A stretch of DNA of 64,000 nt from Spirochaetota bacterium. Its GTDB lineage: Bacteria > Spirochaetota > Spirochaetia > Treponematales > Treponemataceae. Positions 34,408 through 43,294 of this stretch are shown piece after piece. Where the stretch lies: NCBI GenBank assembly GCA_023438065.1, contig JAEXRH010000012.1, positions 310,001-374,000 of the forward strand. The letters are read 5' to 3'. Below the pieces are notes generated by a model. It made no database searches. It was not told the origin of the DNA and saw only the letters and a program-made list of their open reading frames with translations. Positions within the stretch are counted from its first letter, which is position 1. Every line of letters begins with the position of its first letter. The translations under genes and the position numbers were made by a program.

Positions 34408-35687
34408 CCTTTCTCCGCGACGTAGTCGCGGTATTTTTCGGGATTCGCGCGAAACGCCACGATCGGCAGGCTCGGCTCTTCTTCGGCCTTTCTCGCCGCG
34501 CTCACCGCTTCCTCGATCATTCTCGAAGCAGGGAGGAGTCGCGCGGTTCTCGTCGTGATACCCACCGTAATCTGGCCCTCATGGGAGATTTCCATGAGAA
34601 GGGAGTCGATCCCGGCGTACAGCACATCCGCTATTTTCATCGCCTGATCGAGATTCACGTTCTGGAGAATGCCCGCGAACCCGTTATCGCCGAACTCGAA
34701 AACCATATCCCTGAATTTGAAGGTATCGAGAAGAACCTTGGCGACCTTGCGCGAAAGGAGATCCGTATGAAGGAGCCCGGAGATCCGTATCACGATCAGG
34801 GAAAGATCCTGTTCCGAGGAGGCCGCGCGAACGAGCTCGGAATCGAGTCGCTCCGAAAGATACTGTTGCCAGCCGATACCCGTTACGGGAGAGAAAAGCC
34901 CTTCGGGTTTCACGGTGTCAGGCTTATCGAGCGAACCGTCGTCAACCGGAAGCTGGTCCCGGAGTTGAACTTCAGGCGTGTGTAGATCCGAAAGATCGGA
35001 ACCTGCCCCTGAGTATCCGTCAACGGGAATGTCGGGAGGGAGGAACTCTTCCTCGAGACCGGCGAGTGAGGGGTAGCCCGTCTCGGCCGTCGAGGACTCG
35101 GTCTGCTCAGGAACGGACTTGAACGAATCCCGATGCGACGATCGATTCGTGCGATTCCCGGTCGATGAGCTCACGAGCAGCACGACGAGGGTCGCGAAAA
35201 GTATCGTGAGAATCGCGAGAAAGGAATTCCTGCTCGCGGCGAAGATCGCGTCCGGATGGAGAACGTATACGGCCGCGGTCATGACGAAGGATCCGTCGCC
35301 CGTTCCGTCGAGATCGATTTTCTTCGCGTAGACCTTCACGAAGAGCGAGGAGTTCGCGAGGGTCGGGTTACCGCGCATATCGTAGCGTATCTGCGGAGAG
35401 CGATCGGGCCAGGCGAAGGCGGTCCCGGAGGGCGTCGTCAACGCGACGGCCGAGATGAGCTTGGACTGGTTGCACAGCGCGGTGATTTTCTGAATGAAGG
35501 AATCGGACATGAAACCGTCGGATACGGCGATTGCGGAACATTCGCGGGAAATCCACGTGAAGCTTCGCTCGGCCTCCACGATTCCCCTGCGCGTTTCCGC
35601 GGTAACGGAAAGGCCGAACCAGACGATCGCGGCCGCGAGCAAAACGATAGCCACGGCCCCGTATACGTTTATGAACTTGTTCCTCAT
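34404..35687 (-). CDS. Two-TM membrane protein with degenerate GGDEF domain
   Basis: The 427-residue protein has transmembrane helices at about 8-28 and 155-175 that flank an extracytoplasmic sensor-like domain. An acidic Ser/Pro-rich linker (about 180-265) leads to a C-terminal domain with the GGDEF outline: LLDTFKFRDMVFEFGDNGFAGIL, then ITVGITTRTARLLPASRMIEEAVSAARKAEEE. The active-site loop reads GDNGF (about 331-336) instead of GGDEF. The essential Glu is lost, so cyclic-di-GMP synthesis is unlikely. It may bind GTP or a partner protein. It is the last gene of the cluster 34404-42634. Confidence 0.72.
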   Translation of the reverse strand: MRNKFINVYGAVAIVLLAAAIVWFGLSVTAETRRGIVEAERSFTWISRECSAIAVSDGFMSDSFIQKITALCNQSKLISAVALTTPSGTAFAWPDRSPQIRYDMRGNPTLANSSLFVKVYAKKIDLDGTGDGSFVMTAAVYVLHPDAIFAASRNSFLAILTILFATLVVLLVSSSTGNRTNRSSHRDSFKSVPEQTESSTAETGYPSLAGLEEEFLPPDIPVDGYSGAGSDLSDLHTPEVQLRDQLPVDDGSLDKPDTVKPEGLFSPVTGIGWQQYLSERLDSELVRAASSEQDLSLIVIRISGLLHTDLLSRKVAKVLLDTFKFRDMVFEFGDNGFAGILQNVNLDQAMKIADVLYAGIDSLLMEISHEGQITVGITTRTARLLPASRMIEEAVSAARKAEEEPSLPIVAFRANPEKYRDYVAEKG

Positions 35688-37264
35688 GATTGACCAGTAT
35701 ATCCCGCAATCAGGTCAAGCGCAAGTTGAATCGCGCGGTTGACGGCCTTGAGCGTCCGATCGTCACGTGCGTCCCGCGGATTTCTCCCGACGGCCCGCTC
35801 GCACCATGCCGCGAGCGGCAGAACGGTCATCATCGCCCGCTGACCGTTCGGATCGCCCCGGGCGGCGTCCTCGAGTTCCTTCCGGAACGAAAGAAAAAAG
35901 GACCTCGCGGGAAACGGGGTGAAATCCGATTCGCGCCAAGCACCGGTGGGAACGTACTCCCTCGCGGCGCGCGCGTATCGGTCGAGCGTCTCGGTACCAT
36001 AGGTAAGTCGACCGTCAATCGCTCGCGCGACGACGTCAGTCCGGAACATGAGACTTGCGTAGCGGGATTCGGCCGTGTCGACGCGCGAGGAGACGGATCC
36101 GAACGCATGGTCGAGGTAGGTTCCCCGCGCGTAGGGTTTCCCTCGGGTGTACGCGAAATCCGCGCCGATAAGGGCGACGTCCCGAAAGCCGAGCGAGCGG
36201 GCGGCGTCCAGCGCGGCGACGGTAACAGTTCCCGACGAGGTGTCGAGGGCCGGCAGCGGCGAGTACCCTCGCGCGAGGCGCGCGAGGGGATGGCCACCCG
36301 CCGTGAAGACGACCGGCGAACCGCACTCCAGGGCCCGTCGGGCGAGCGTGGGGTTCCCGCAAAGGTCTATCACCGCGACCATCCCCGGCTCAAAGGATCG
36401 CATGGCGTGCGACGAGGATACCGATTGGGCGTCGATGCTCACGAAAAAATCCGGAACGATCCCGGAATCGGCGAGGGTGTTCCAGGCGGTATCGGTCGAG
36501 AACACCGTGACTGACTCGCGCTCGCGCCGCAGGGCGGGCAAAGATTCCTCGAGGCTCGGCCCGGCAGCGGCGATTATCGCCTTCCGTCGAGCGTCCACGC
36601 GCGGCATCGCGGTTTGGTATTCCTCGGCAAGACGCGCGTTCGCGCAAAAATTGCGGAACCAAATCCTGCCGAAATGCGCCTGAACCGAATAATCGGACGA
36701 TATCCTTCCGAGAGAATCGCGCACGAGCGCGGCGATAGACTCCCAGGCTGCGCGGTTTCTCTCTTGCCAGGAACGGAGCGGGATGAGCGCGAAATTCCCG
36801 TGTATGGCCGGGACGTAGACCCGCACGAGTACGCTCATTTCCCCGGGATCGGAACAGTCGGCGACAACCGTCACGCGGTCGCAGGCGATAATGTCGGAAA
36901 GATCTATCTCCCGGAAAAGCGATTCGAGCGCAGGAAGGCCCGATTCCGCGATGATGCAGGCGTTTTCCGCGTTTCGCGAAAGGAATTCACGCACGTGATA
37001 TCCGCCCCCGATACCGGCGAAAACCGCGAAACCCGCGCCCGACATCGAATCCACCAAGCCTGTTGCCTCGCGTTCAGGGTTAAAAAGCGAGTGTGACGAG
37101 CTTCCGTCCCCGTATCGCGGCACGAGGGATCCGGTTCTCGCCTGAGCGATGCCCCGATACCGGAATCCCTCGGCATCATCGATACCGTTCAGCCCCGACA
37201 GAGCCTTGGCGAGCGCGGGGTTGCGCGCCGCGAGGGCATTGACGTTCGCCTCGAACGCGGTCAT
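35684..37264 (-). CDS. DUF115/MptE-like protein, Maf-type motility accessory glycosyltransferase family
   Basis: The 526-residue product carries a Rossmann-like segment AIIAAAGPSLEESLPALRRE followed by FSTDTAWNTLADSGIVPDFFVSIDAQ (about 229-275), and later LGFRDVALIGADFAYTRGKPYARGTY. This is the DUF115/MptE-like core shared with Maf proteins, which transfer nonulosonic acids to flagellins in Campylobacter and other bacteria. Flagellin glycosylation is thus a plausible role in a spirochaete. The gene overlaps its neighbours on both sides by 4 nt. Confidence 0.75.
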   Translation of the reverse strand: MTAFEANVNALAARNPALAKALSGLNGIDDAEGFRYRGIAQARTGSLVPRYGDGSSSHSLFNPEREATGLVDSMSGAGFAVFAGIGGGYHVREFLSRNAENACIIAESGLPALESLFREIDLSDIIACDRVTVVADCSDPGEMSVLVRVYVPAIHGNFALIPLRSWQERNRAAWESIAALVRDSLGRISSDYSVQAHFGRIWFRNFCANARLAEEYQTAMPRVDARRKAIIAAAGPSLEESLPALRRERESVTVFSTDTAWNTLADSGIVPDFFVSIDAQSVSSSHAMRSFEPGMVAVIDLCGNPTLARRALECGSPVVFTAGGHPLARLARGYSPLPALDTSSGTVTVAALDAARSLGFRDVALIGADFAYTRGKPYARGTYLDHAFGSVSSRVDTAESRYASLMFRTDVVARAIDGRLTYGTETLDRYARAAREYVPTGAWRESDFTPFPARSFFLSFRKELEDAARGDPNGQRAMMTVLPLAAWCERAVGRNPRDARDDRTLKAVNRAIQLALDLIAGYTGQS

Positions 37265-38757
37265 TCCTCGCTCATCCTCTCTACCGTCGAAGCGAGCTTG
37301 GTCATAAACCCCCGCGTCTCGTTTCCGAGTTCCCGCGCGGATTCCCGGGCCTCAGGCCCGCCCGAGCGCGCGTATTTGAGGTATTTCACGTATCCCGTGT
37401 ATGAAACCATCTGGAGTATCTCATGATGCAGCGGGTCATCCGGTATTGAGTATGGGTCTTTCTCGAACGCCTCAGCTTCGGAACGTAACCAGGACAAGAG
37501 CAGTTCCTTGCGTTCTTTCCACGGACGGCCCGGGCGCGGGTCGCTCGAGGGCGACTCGTCACGCCGGTCCCCGGAAAGGGAAGACAGCCCGCGAAAGTCG
37601 GCGAGGGTGATCGACCGGATTCCCTCAAGGGGCTTCCCCTCGTTCCCGATCCGGATGAACCGGTCGCGAAAGGACGCGTCGCGACTCGAGAACCACGAAG
37701 CGTAGATATCGAGAGCGGAACTATCCCGACCCGTCTCGAAAAGGGCATGGGAAAACGGCCTGGTTTTTGACGAGTTCGCCTCGACGGCGGAAAGCCCTGC
37801 GTTCGGACGCGCGTGGCTTCGTTCATGGACGGGCTTGAGATCGAGGCCCGTCGCGTAAACCGCCCCCGCGAATCGGTCAAGGAGAAAGCTCGCGGCCGTG
37901 CCCGTGACGGTACCGTTTCGCGCGGCCCGTTCGGCGCGAATCCCCGCCGTTTCGAGAAGAAATTTTTCCAGCTCGCTGCCATAGTCGAGAAGAGCCAGGG
38001 GATTCTCTCGCAATACCTTCGAGGGAACGGCAGCCTCAAGCGGAAAGGCAAGCGGCAGATCGGGGGGAATGCGTCGTAAATGCGCGAGAGCCCAAAATCC
38101 GCCGTCCGTCGCTATTGCGATGTCGGGACGAACCCCGCGCTCGAGAAGACAGGCGAGCGCGGAGGACACGGAACAAACGTAGTATCTCGCCGAATCGAAT
38201 GGAAAAATCGATTCGAGAGTAGGCCCCGAGGCGGCGAGAAGGACCGTCTTTTGAGGAAAGGAAAGGCCGACGGCGTTTCGGGCGAGCATCGCGTTTCTCA
38301 CGCAGTTCGCGAGCCATCTCTTTCCGAACGCGCTTCGGGTATACATGACGCTCGTCTGAAGCCGGATTACGGAAGCGATGCTGTTCCAGACGTACGTGGA
38401 TAGCGACGGCCATATCGAGTCTGACGGTTTCCAGGGAAGAAAGGCGGTTAGCGGAAGGTGCTCGTCCGGTATCGCGGAAAAAAGCCAGGAAGAAACCTCC
38501 GAACCCGTTCCCGGCCGCCAAACACCGTCCCACAGGGAATCGCATTCGGCGAACAGCTCCTTGTCGTATCGTATGGCAAGAAGCCGCGCTGCCGGATACC
38601 GAGTCCTGAGCGCTCCCGCAAGATGGGACTCGCCCGGTTCGGTCACGACGATGTAAAGGGGATTGCAGGAAAAAGACTGGGCGTCGACGTACCGTGCCGC
38701 TTCCTTCGCGGGATCGTACAATGAATGAAGGCGCGCGACTTCCCGACCCGTTGGCAC
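37261..38757 (-). CDS. Second DUF115/MptE-like protein
   Basis: The 498-residue product starts at GTG 38757, which shares one base with the preceding stop codon. Its core, TVLLAASGPTLESIFPFDSARYYVCSVSSALACLLERGVRPDIAIATDGG (about 170-218), parallels the one in the next gene. Overall similarity is low, and the N-terminal domain differs. It may have arisen by old duplication of the neighbouring Maf-like gene. Two DUF115 proteins side by side suggest either two glycosyltransferases or an enzyme with a partner. Confidence 0.68.
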   Translation of the reverse strand: MPTGREVARLHSLYDPAKEAARYVDAQSFSCNPLYIVVTEPGESHLAGALRTRYPAARLLAIRYDKELFAECDSLWDGVWRPGTGSEVSSWLFSAIPDEHLPLTAFLPWKPSDSIWPSLSTYVWNSIASVIRLQTSVMYTRSAFGKRWLANCVRNAMLARNAVGLSFPQKTVLLAASGPTLESIFPFDSARYYVCSVSSALACLLERGVRPDIAIATDGGFWALAHLRRIPPDLPLAFPLEAAVPSKVLRENPLALLDYGSELEKFLLETAGIRAERAARNGTVTGTAASFLLDRFAGAVYATGLDLKPVHERSHARPNAGLSAVEANSSKTRPFSHALFETGRDSSALDIYASWFSSRDASFRDRFIRIGNEGKPLEGIRSITLADFRGLSSLSGDRRDESPSSDPRPGRPWKERKELLLSWLRSEAEAFEKDPYSIPDDPLHHEILQMVSYTGYVKYLKYARSGGPEARESARELGNETRGFMTKLASTVERMSEE

Positions 38758-39734
38758 TATCGCTCTCCGGCAAGGAATCCCATTATGTCGGAAAGGGAGT
38801 TGGCGGTGCCGGAATCGGTAACGGTTATCCTGCGTACCCGTTCCAGGCCGAAAAGGCGTTCAAGCGGTTTCATGAGCGCCCGTGCGTAGAAAACGACGTC
38901 CGCCGGCAACGAGGTAAAGAGAACGACGCGAATGATCCCCTCGGACGTGGCCTCGATGACGTTCGTCGAACCGGCAAGACGGGCGATCTGGTGGGCGATT
39001 GCGCCGTATATTGCGGTCAAACTCCCGTCGGTAATGAACGACTGTTCATCGTCATAGAGACCCTTGCAGGATATCGTGACGAGGGTCGCGCTTTTTTTCG
39101 CCGCGAGAGCGCTTTCAATATGCGATCGCTTCGCCTCGAGGGACTTGTTGATGCTCTCGACTCGTGCGAGCGCCTCGAGGACATGGACATTCGCCGATAT
39201 CGCGGACGAAAGCGATCGGTACGCGTCTTCGCAGGATTCGATATCGGGATAGTCCCTCGCGCTGTCGAGAAAGGACTCCGTCAACGCGATATAGCATCGC
39301 GCGCCCTCACCGAGGGAAACCGGTCGAAGAAGGATTTTCCGTATGCTCGTGAACTCGCTGTTCGAGAAAAAGGATTGCCAATCCTCGAGGCTCGCGCCAT
39401 CGACCGCGTACCAATGGTCGTGAGGAACCCTCGAGGCAAGGAACGACGCATTAGGGATGAATCTTCTCGAGGTGGTAAAGTCGAATCCCTTCGGGAAAAG
39501 GAGCTTCATCCCGCCGGATTCATCGCGGAAAAGAATGCCCGCCCGTTCCCGTACCGACGCGAGAAGGAACTCGTCAATGCTACAGGCTATGGCGTCATAC
39601 GAAGAGGCATGGACCACCTTCCGCAAAAGGCCGCTTTTTTTTTGAGGCGCCAGCGCGGGCGACTCCGGGGAAACGCCCGTTAACGCGGACTTCATTTCCC
39701 CGGTTATGCCCTGCGCGCGATGAATCAAACCCAT
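38757..39734 (-). CDS. Unknown protein, possible GAF-like plus degenerate GGDEF-like domains
   Basis: The 325-residue product has no signal peptide or transmembrane helix. Residues about 35-170 (AIACSIDEFLLASVRERAGILFRDESG and onward) could be a GAF-type sensor. A helical segment (about 175-215) follows, and a C-terminal part (TLVTISCKGLYDDE, then ATSEGIIRVVLFTSLPADVVFYARALMKPLERLF) has the alternation of a GGDEF fold without its active-site motif. These domain ideas are weak. The gene lies 2 nt after the acidic protein and directly before the two DUF115 genes. Confidence 0.6.
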   Translation of the reverse strand: MGLIHRAQGITGEMKSALTGVSPESPALAPQKKSGLLRKVVHASSYDAIACSIDEFLLASVRERAGILFRDESGGMKLLFPKGFDFTTSRRFIPNASFLASRVPHDHWYAVDGASLEDWQSFFSNSEFTSIRKILLRPVSLGEGARCYIALTESFLDSARDYPDIESCEDAYRSLSSAISANVHVLEALARVESINKSLEAKRSHIESALAAKKSATLVTISCKGLYDDEQSFITDGSLTAIYGAIAHQIARLAGSTNVIEATSEGIIRVVLFTSLPADVVFYARALMKPLERLFGLERVRRITVTDSGTANSLSDIMGFLAGER

Positions 39735-39736
39735 AC

Positions 39737-42634
39737 TCAGGAGATTCCGAGTTCCTCGAATAGCTTTTTGTACACTTCGAAATGCTCTGAACGGGCGAAC
39801 TCTTCGATCTTCTCTTCAGGAAGGCTTTCCAGAAGCTGATCCATGTATGACAATACGGATTTGATCTCGTCCTTCAAATCGACCGGAAGCGAAACGACGG
39901 CTCGATCGGTTTTTGGGGCGGGGGGGGCGCTTTCCTCGGCGATGACGGAGACATCTTCGCCGATGGAGGCCAATTCCTCGTTTGACAGGGTTTCCGTCGT
40001 CGCGAACTCGTCGATGGTCGGCTCTGCGCTTTCATCCGATACCGGCGTCACGTCCGTGGACGGTGTCTCGACGGCGATCTCCTGTTCAACGGGAAAATCC
40101 TTTTCCATATCGGTAAGATCGATATTGAATTCGGTAAGCTCGGGTTCCTCGAGTTTCTCGTCCTCGAAATCGATGATCTCGAGTTCAGGCTCTTCGATAG
40201 CGACATTGTCGAGATCTGCCTCGATCGTATCCGAGCCTTCGAGATAGCTTACGTCATCGGTAATGGTGTTAACGTGAGAGACCTCGATATTCCCGACGCC
40301 GTCGAAACCGGGGACGTCAAAAATCGTTTCGGGGAGGGTTTCGGGAATTTCAGGCTCATGCGCTTCTGTCGGGATCGTGCCGACGGATTCGTAACCGGAG
40401 GCCGTCTGGGCTATCGCTGAATCCGGGGTAGTCGACTCCTCCGGTTCAACCGTCAAGGAAGGCTCTTCCTCGCTCTTTTCCTCGGTAAAATCCGCGGTGA
40501 TGAGGATGTTGTTGAGCTCGTCACCTGTCAACGCGATGGTTTCGTCGGTATCGTCGTCGCTGAAGAAACCGGAATTCTCGGTTTGGGATCCTGCGCTATC
40601 CGTATTCGCGGATTCTGCGGGAGCGACGTTCTTGAAACCCGCAAGCTCGGATTTCAAGGTTGAAATCTCTTTCTTGATCGATGAGAGCTCATCGGCGATG
40701 ATCATCAAAAGTTCAGTGGATTTATCGTTAGTCACCACAGTAGTATCTCCCGTTACCGGATTATCCTCAGTTAAATCCTTCTCGACCGCGCTAATGTCGT
40801 CAAATTCAAGCGACACTGGTTCCTCCACCGAAATCGTTTCTGAAATCTCGAATTCCTTTTCGGAATCTGAACTATTGTAATCCTTAAAATTGTTAAGATC
40901 AACAATTTCTTCAACATTCCCGGTGTCCGGAGCCGGTTCCGTAAACGCCTCCAGGTCCGACTCATCGAGGATTACGGAATCCTCGACCGGCGATTCATTC
41001 CCGACCGGCGGAATTGTTTCGTCAATTCCGGAGAGCTCGTCGGAAGCGAGCGAAACGTCGATTTCCTCGATAACGGGTTCTTCGGTCATCGAAGGCTCGA
41101 TGAGCGCCTCGAACTCCTCATCGCTGATCGTCTCGGCTTTCGGCTCCTTTTGGGGCATAACCGGCGCATTCTCGTACGCCTTGGCCGGAGAAGGTGACTC
41201 TCCGCTTATAAGGGAGACCGAAAAGTCTTCGTCTACGGAGGAATCGCTGACGCTTGTGGAGATCGACTCAAGGGAATCCTCTTCGGTCACCGCGAGGTCA
41301 AAACCGCCTGAAGCGGGAACGGTGCCCTTGCTCTTGTCGGACACGGGCGCGGGAACCGGAGCCGCGTCGAGGGATTGGAGAAGATCGTCGAACTCGCTTG
41401 TATCCTCAAGGAAGGACGCCTCCGATTCCGTCGCCGACTCCCGTTCGGGCTTGACCGCGCCGACGGCCTCGACGGCCTCGAACATGGAATCGAAGTCCAT
41501 CCCGCCTTCAGCGTCGCTTCGCGAGCCGGTCACGCTTCCGGTCGTCTCGTCGACGAGCTCGACGCCAAACTCGGAATTGAAGAACTCCGATTCCGATACC
41601 GCGGAACCGGTCGCCTTGATCTTTTCCGCGTCTTCGATAAAGGACTCGTCGAATTCAAGGTCGATATTGAGCGGTTCGGTGTCGTCAAATAGCTTTTCGC
41701 TTTCCTGATCCAGGGAACCCACCTCATTGACGCTGCTTATCAGGGAATCGAGGTCGAAATCGTCCGAAGCCTCGCTCGTTGCCTTGGTCTTTTCGCCTTG
41801 CGGGGGCGCCAAATTGAGGTCGTCGAGGAAGCTGCTGAAGTCGTCCTCAGAGGGAGTCTCTGACAGGTCGGCGGCGGAAGACTCCGTGGCAGGGGCGAGA
41901 AAATCGTCTACGGAAAACTCTTCGGTTACGGTCGTCGCGTCGATTTCGTCGGTATCGGGTATCGTGTTTTCGTCACGATACGCGGTTTCCCCGGCCGGTT
42001 TCGCAATCTCCATTTCCGTCTCAAGAAATTCGGTTTCGGCGGACACGGTGTCCTCGAAGGCCTCGGGTTCTTCCGCGTCGGGCACAAGGGAATAACTGTC
42101 GACCGCGATATCGTCGAAAGGAGCCGCAGATTCGGCAGAAAGGGGTTCTTCCTCCGTAAACGCGTCCGCAGCCGCTTCAGCGGGCGATTCGTCGGAAGGG
42201 TTCGAAAACGAAGAGAATGACATATCGGCGAGGGTATCTATCGAATAATCCTCGATTGTTTCCGCGCCGGAATCGCGTTTGGCTTCGTTTGAGGTTCCAA
42301 GGTCTTCAACGACGGGGTAATCCGCATCTTCGGGTTCCGATGGTTCAACGATATCGTTGAAGGAAACCGCTTCCGTCTCCGTATTCTCGGCATTCATGTC
42401 GTTGGTATCGATGAAGTCGGTAAAATCGGGGAGGGAGGAAATATCGCCCGATATATCGTCGACAAACGCCGGTTCGACGTTTGAGGAAGGCATCTCTTTT
42501 CGAGCGCCGGCCTTCGCGTCTCGGGGACCGCTCTTGACCCAAACGCCATACATGTCGAGCGTTTCCGCGTCGTCCTTGAAGTCGATAGGGAAAGAAGAGT
42601 CTTTAATCTCGTCATTTTCAAAGTCAGCTGTCAT
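39737..42634 (-). CDS. Very acidic 965-residue repetitive protein
   Basis: From ATG 42634, with GGGGAG 6 nt upstream (GTG 42640 is less likely), the product has 965 residues dominated by Glu, Asp, Ser, Thr, Val and Pro. No signal peptide or transmembrane segment is seen. Short motifs of the type DFDxLxxS/FxSFLDDL recur (DDFSSFLDDLNLAPPQ, DDFDLDSLISSVNEVGSL, MDFDSMFEAVEAVGAV, SEFDDLLQSLDAAP) in otherwise disordered sequence. Two parts look ordered: the N-terminus around LDMYGVWVKSGPRD (about 26-39), and a helical C-terminus ending PEEKIEEFARSEHFEVYKKLFEEL. It may be a scaffold with many short docking motifs. I do not recognise the family. Confidence 0.75.
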   Translation of the reverse strand: MTADFENDEIKDSSFPIDFKDDAETLDMYGVWVKSGPRDAKAGARKEMPSSNVEPAFVDDISGDISSLPDFTDFIDTNDMNAENTETEAVSFNDIVEPSEPEDADYPVVEDLGTSNEAKRDSGAETIEDYSIDTLADMSFSSFSNPSDESPAEAAADAFTEEEPLSAESAAPFDDIAVDSYSLVPDAEEPEAFEDTVSAETEFLETEMEIAKPAGETAYRDENTIPDTDEIDATTVTEEFSVDDFLAPATESSAADLSETPSEDDFSSFLDDLNLAPPQGEKTKATSEASDDFDLDSLISSVNEVGSLDQESEKLFDDTEPLNIDLEFDESFIEDAEKIKATGSAVSESEFFNSEFGVELVDETTGSVTGSRSDAEGGMDFDSMFEAVEAVGAVKPERESATESEASFLEDTSEFDDLLQSLDAAPVPAPVSDKSKGTVPASGGFDLAVTEEDSLESISTSVSDSSVDEDFSVSLISGESPSPAKAYENAPVMPQKEPKAETISDEEFEALIEPSMTEEPVIEEIDVSLASDELSGIDETIPPVGNESPVEDSVILDESDLEAFTEPAPDTGNVEEIVDLNNFKDYNSSDSEKEFEISETISVEEPVSLEFDDISAVEKDLTEDNPVTGDTTVVTNDKSTELLMIIADELSSIKKEISTLKSELAGFKNVAPAESANTDSAGSQTENSGFFSDDDTDETIALTGDELNNILITADFTEEKSEEEPSLTVEPEESTTPDSAIAQTASGYESVGTIPTEAHEPEIPETLPETIFDVPGFDGVGNIEVSHVNTITDDVSYLEGSDTIEADLDNVAIEEPELEIIDFEDEKLEEPELTEFNIDLTDMEKDFPVEQEIAVETPSTDVTPVSDESAEPTIDEFATTETLSNEELASIGEDVSVIAEESAPPAPKTDRAVVSLPVDLKDEIKSVLSYMDQLLESLPEEKIEEFARSEHFEVYKKLFEELGIS

Positions 42635-42694
42635 AGGCACTCCCCGAAAATAGGATCTCTCTTTTCCTTATCGGCATTTTCCTGGATTGTTTTA

Positions 42695-42723
42695 AATGTA
42701 TAATAGTGAATACTTCCTGTCAA
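42695..42723 (-). promoter_or_regulatory. Promoter of the acidic-protein operon
   Basis: On the minus strand a perfect TTGACA (42723-42718) is followed at N17 by TACATT (42700-42695), or at N15 by TATACA. The leader is about 55 nt and contains the GGGGAG site. Confidence 0.55.
42699..42704 (+). promoter_or_regulatory. Candidate -10 box for the ftsB-like gene
   Basis: A perfect TATAAT on the plus strand lies 62 nt before ATG 42767. No good -35 is visible, and the site overlaps the -10 region of the divergent promoter. Confidence 0.35.
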
Positions 42724-42766
42724 TTGAATTCAAGGTTGCGCGATTCCTGCCGTTAAGATAAGTATC

Positions 42767-43294
42767 ATGAAATTGCTAAGGATCCTGTTGCCCGCCTTTG
42801 TCGGCATCGCGACTTATTGTTTCGTCGGCACGCTGTACGGTCCTCGCGGCATCGGGGCGATGCGTCAGCTTCAGGCCGAACAGGTGAGGCTGACCGCGAA
42901 TCTCGACGCGTTGGCGGGGCTCAACGCGGAGCTCAGGTCGTCGCTCGATAACCTTTCATCGGATCCTGACACGATATCCGTGTACGCGCATGAACTCGGC
43001 CTGGTCGGGGAGGGTGAACGATTGATCAAACTCGCGGGTTTCTCCGGGGGCATCGATCGGAAGCTTTTTCCCGGAACGGCGATTGACGTGCGCGAGCCGC
43101 GTTACTTTCCCGAATGGGGATGCAAACTCGTCGGGATTCTTTCCTTTTTCGTCATGTTGGTGTCAGGCTTCCTGTTGAGGGGGGACAAACGCCGCGATAA
43201 GCTCAAAAAACTCGTCGAAACCCTTAATCCCTGCTCCACACGACTTCGACCGAAACGCTCTCCATGGTCAGGATGTTTTTCCCGTCGTTTTTGA
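42767..43294 (+). CDS. FtsB/DivIC-like septum formation initiator protein
   Basis: The 175-residue product has an N-terminal transmembrane helix (about 3-25) and a coiled-coil stretch (MRQLQAEQVRLTANLDALAGLNAELRSSLDNL, about 32-63). A segment similar to the FtsB end motif follows (YAHELGLVGEGERLIKL). Unlike FtsB it has a second transmembrane helix (about 125-145) and a basic tail. FtsB-type proteins link the divisome with FtsL and FtsQ. The last 24 codons overlap the convergent gene, and this tail (CSTRLRPKRSPWSGCFSRRF) looks unselected. No clear ribosome-binding site is present. Confidence 0.65.
   Translation: MKLLRILLPAFVGIATYCFVGTLYGPRGIGAMRQLQAEQVRLTANLDALAGLNAELRSSLDNLSSDPDTISVYAHELGLVGEGERLIKLAGFSGGIDRKLFPGTAIDVREPRYFPEWGCKLVGILSFFVMLVSGFLLRGDKRRDKLKKLVETLNPCSTRLRPKRSPWSGCFSRRF

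Noticed and set aside
38745..38762. TGGCAC as part of a sigma-54 promoter
   Set aside because: The -12 GC element (TTGCA/T) is missing at the required spacing, and the site is at the junction of two overlapping genes.
42641..42766. Shared -35 element between the acidic-protein operon and the ftsB-like gene, as at the three other loci
   Set aside because: The minus-strand TTGACA is clear, but the plus-strand equivalent is CTGTCA with no good -10 at N16-N18, so this locus was not added to the set.
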